5,081 nucleotides of DNA from an uncultured Clostridia bacterium. GTDB lineage: Bacteria > Bacillota_A > Clostridia > TANB77 > CAG-508. The notes below the pieces were generated by a model, which was not told where the DNA came from, did not search any database, and worked only from the letters and a program-made list of their open reading frames with translations. The position numbers were made by a program, and so were the translations under genes. The stretch lies in assembly GCA_947627825.1 (NCBI GenBank), contig CANQXO010000095.1, positions 1 to 5,081 on the forward strand, read 5' to 3'. Shown here in pieces: positions 2,991 to 5,081 of this stretch (its first letter is position 1; each line of letters opens with the position of its first letter).

Positions 2991-5081
2991 GTGTCAGATT
3001 TGTTTTCAGATTACTCTAAACGACTTCAATTAGAGAAGATGGTAATTGGATTAGAGGAACCAGTTTTTGTTAAAGATATTGGAGAGTTCATCGCTAAAAT
3101 TGATTCAGGTAATGGAGGATTTAATGTCATTCATGGAGAAGATGTTTACCAGAATGGAGGAGTAATTGTATTCAAGACCTTTACTAAAGACAATAAATTA
3201 AAGCAAGTCTCAAAGAAACTTCTACAGTATATTAATGTCAATATAGGCTCAGGAAAAGTCGAGCAGAGACCAGTTATTGAACTAGATATTAAGTTCGGAG
3301 ATGAAGAATATCAGAAAGTACCATTTTCTGTTGCTAACCGTTCAAGTAATAAAAACAAGATTCTTATTTGTAAGGATTTTATTCAGCACCAGCTTAATGC
3401 TCTTATTGATGTAGGAGGTAATATGCTTAGTAATAAGGGGGTAGAAGTAGAATATATTACGGAACTTTATGGTGGTAGTTTTGGCACTCCTTTCTATACA
3501 TATCCGGGGACAAGTAGTGTGAGTGTAAGTCCACAAGAGGTAATACAAGGTATGAAAGATGTTACAAGCGGATTAGTTAATGGTGTAAAAGGGGGTGCTA
3601 CTGCAGGATTAAAGGGAATAGGAAAAGCGGCAGGTACAGTAAAAAATGCAGCTAAAATTATTTCTGGAAAAATTAAAGATAAAGTAAACAAACATAGAGA
3701 TTTTATTAAAGATGTTTTAGCTGGATTTCAGGGAGCAGGAAAATGGACTGATGCTTCATTGATTAGTGGCCTTGAAAAATTAGCAGATGAAGCTGGTAAG
3801 TATGATGATTATTTTGTCCAAGACCAAAAATTAATTACAAGAGCTAGTGATATATCATTAAATGATCTACTTATTTTCAAATTAGTTGATTATCAAGGAA
3901 AGTATTATCAGGGGAAGGGGGATGTACCTGTAAAATCTGAGCAAGAACGATATGAAAAATATACTAAGGGATTAGAGGAATTATCTAAACAAAACATTGT
4001 TAAAGTTAATCCCAAGGCTAAAAAAGCCGGTAAGCAAAATGCTAAAGAATCTTATGAATATAAATTAGTTAAACTAATTTTAGAGGCCCCGGAGAATAAT
4101 ACACAAAGTCCTACGGCTCCTTCTGATTCGAATACTCTATTCCCTTCAACACCTAATCCACAAGATTCTACACCAGGTACAACACAACAGTCTGGAACAG
4201 AATGGAAAGAAGGACAATCAACACAGAGTTCTACACCTGAACCTCAACTTACTTCAGAGGTACAAGAATTTAAAGAAATAGGAGAATTATATAAAAACAA
4301 TCGTAGATATTTCTATGTTTATTTTATAGAAGCAGAAAATGGTATAAAATCAGCCAAGGACAAATATAATAATGAAGTAATAAACCTTAATAAAAATAAT
4401 AACTTTGTTAATAAAGTAGATCAATTATTTGGCAGAGCAATTCAAACAAAGCAACTTCAGTTTAATGAATCAAAAGGCAATGCTGAAATTAATAATTTTA
4501 TTAATGAGTTAAAATATCTTTCAGAAGGAGAATTATCTAAACAAATACCATCTTGCTTTGCAATCTGCTTCGGTGAATTAGGGCAACGTAAAATTTATTT
4601 GTCAGGTAAGTTAGAGTTATCTGATGAGCAAAAAGAAAGCATAGAAGATTTTTCCGAGGATGAGAAAGCTATCTATGATGAGTATATTAAACTAAAAGAC
4701 AACTGGCAAGCAAACTTATACTTACAGTATCAACCATTAGATTTGCATGATATAAAATTTATGCAGTCTCTTCAAGAGGCATTAAAGAATGAACAAACTA
4801 GTTTAGATCAAGATAATAAGCCAGTAGATAATTCAATAAATGATGCTACAGTTAATAATACTGAAGAAAACGAAGAAGAAACACCGATAGTTAACCTACA
4901 TAGTGATAAAATAGCGAAGATAGAGCCAGATGTTCAAAAACGTAAAGATAAAGTGTTAGAAGCAATAGATATTATATCTAAACTTTTGTCTGTTGCTGAA
5001 AATGGCAAAAATAAAATGGAAAAAGATCATTTTAATCAAATAGTCGCTTTAACTTATCAGCCTGATCAAGATAAACTAAAA
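2991..5081 (+). CDS. Large protein with N-terminal retropepsin-like domain, glycine zipper and helical regions (3' end off the window)
   Basis: The frame is open for 697 codons and runs off the right edge. GTG 2991 is chosen because a TAA at 2979-2981 closes the frame upstream and a TAAATA box precedes it; TTG 3000 and ATG 3039 are alternatives. Residues ~18-135 resemble the retropepsin-like 'ATP-dependent zinc protease' family (PF05618): VKDIGEFIAKIDSGNGGFN with D38-S39-G40 at the aspartic protease position, then VIHG, EQRPVIELDIKFG (91-103) and VANRSS...KILICKDFI (114-131), equivalent to the family's RP-V, nR and LiGR-f elements. Residues 190-230 form a basic glycine-zipper helix (GxxxGxxxGxxxG, 194-206). 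Residues 367-422 are a Ser/Thr/Pro/Gln linker, 423-600 are helical, 601-636 are Asn/Glu-rich, and helical sequence follows. It is far longer than the usual single-domain family member. A virion-associated or prohead-maturation role is inferred from context; the substrate is unknown. Confidence 0.85.
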   Translation, partial: MSDLFSDYSKRLQLEKMVIGLEEPVFVKDIGEFIAKIDSGNGGFNVIHGEDVYQNGGVIVFKTFTKDNKLKQVSKKLLQYINVNIGSGKVEQRPVIELDIKFGDEEYQKVPFSVANRSSNKNKILICKDFIQHQLNALIDVGGNMLSNKGVEVEYITELYGGSFGTPFYTYPGTSSVSVSPQEVIQGMKDVTSGLVNGVKGGATAGLKGIGKAAGTVKNAAKIISGKIKDKVNKHRDFIKDVLAGFQGAGKWTDASLISGLEKLADEAGKYDDYFVQDQKLITRASDISLNDLLIFKLVDYQGKYYQGKGDVPVKSEQERYEKYTKGLEELSKQNIVKVNPKAKKAGKQNAKESYEYKLVKLILEAPENNTQSPTAPSDSNTLFPSTPNPQDSTPGTTQQSGTEWKEGQSTQSSTPEPQLTSEVQEFKEIGELYKNNRRYFYVYFIEAENGIKSAKDKYNNEVINLNKNNNFVNKVDQLFGRAIQTKQLQFNESKGNAEINNFINELKYLSEGELSKQIPSCFAICFGELGQRKIYLSGKLELSDEQKESIEDFSEDEKAIYDEYIKLKDNWQANLYLQYQPLDLHDIKFMQSLQEALKNEQTSLDQDNKPVDNSINDATVNNTEENEEETPIVNLHSDKIAKIEPDVQKRKDKVLEAIDIISKLLSVAENGKNKMEKDHFNQIVALTYQPDQDKLK

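Noticed and set aside
3342..3691. Two minus-strand frames within the long gene
   Set aside because: Both lie inside the continuous + strand frame of 697 codons, which has recognisable protease-like and glycine-zipper segments.
1..5081. tRNA genes, CRISPR arrays, insertion sequences or integrase/attachment sites
   Set aside because: I saw no cloverleaf with a T-arm motif, no spaced direct repeats of CRISPR type, no transposase-like frame and no terminal inverted repeats.

Overview
The window looks like a stretch of late (virion) genes from a tailed phage, probably a large T4-like phage, with all genes on the + strand. It is AT-rich, every gene whose end is visible stops with TAA, and there is no good Shine-Dalgarno sequence at any start. 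The missing Shine-Dalgarno sites and A-rich leaders would fit a Bacteroidota host, but that is inference only. Instead of ribosome sites, four gene starts have an octamer of the form YHTAAATA 6-9 bases upstream. This resembles the T4 late promoter TATAAATA and the cyanomyophage version NATAAATA, and it implies leaderless or nearly leaderless messages.

Layout. Positions 1-44 may hold the end of an upstream gene. Positions 50-646 encode an unrecognised protein with a proline-rich N-terminus and a highly charged C-terminus, followed by a strong terminator (671-719). A tail-fibre or receptor-binding gene follows (737-1577). It has 13-residue YVT repeats and a beta-rich head, but an 11-base G run at 782-792 leaves its start out of frame with its body, as in a phase-variable gene. 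Next come two look-alike cassettes, 1604-2188 and 2467-2970. Each has an A-run plus late-type promoter, one small gene and a near-identical stem-loop terminator. The two small proteins share only an N-terminal block (FKE-Y-x-GYKKAL-x-E) and then diverge. Between the cassettes lies a coding-like frame (2195-2467) with no usable start codon. After the second terminator a long gene starts at GTG 2991 and runs off the right edge. Its first ~135 residues look like a retropepsin-like (Pfam PF05618-type) domain with an intact Asp-Ser-Gly, followed by a glycine-zipper segment and long helical, low-complexity regions.

The genes plausibly work together as virion components: a switchable adsorption protein, swappable small proteins that may be packaged in the capsid, and a large protease-like structural protein. 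The shared N-terminal block ends in L-x-E, the type of site cut by the T4 prohead protease after capsid targeting. My main hypothesis is therefore that the cassettes are modular 'internal protein' (injected effector) loci. It rests on pattern recognition only; no search was run.
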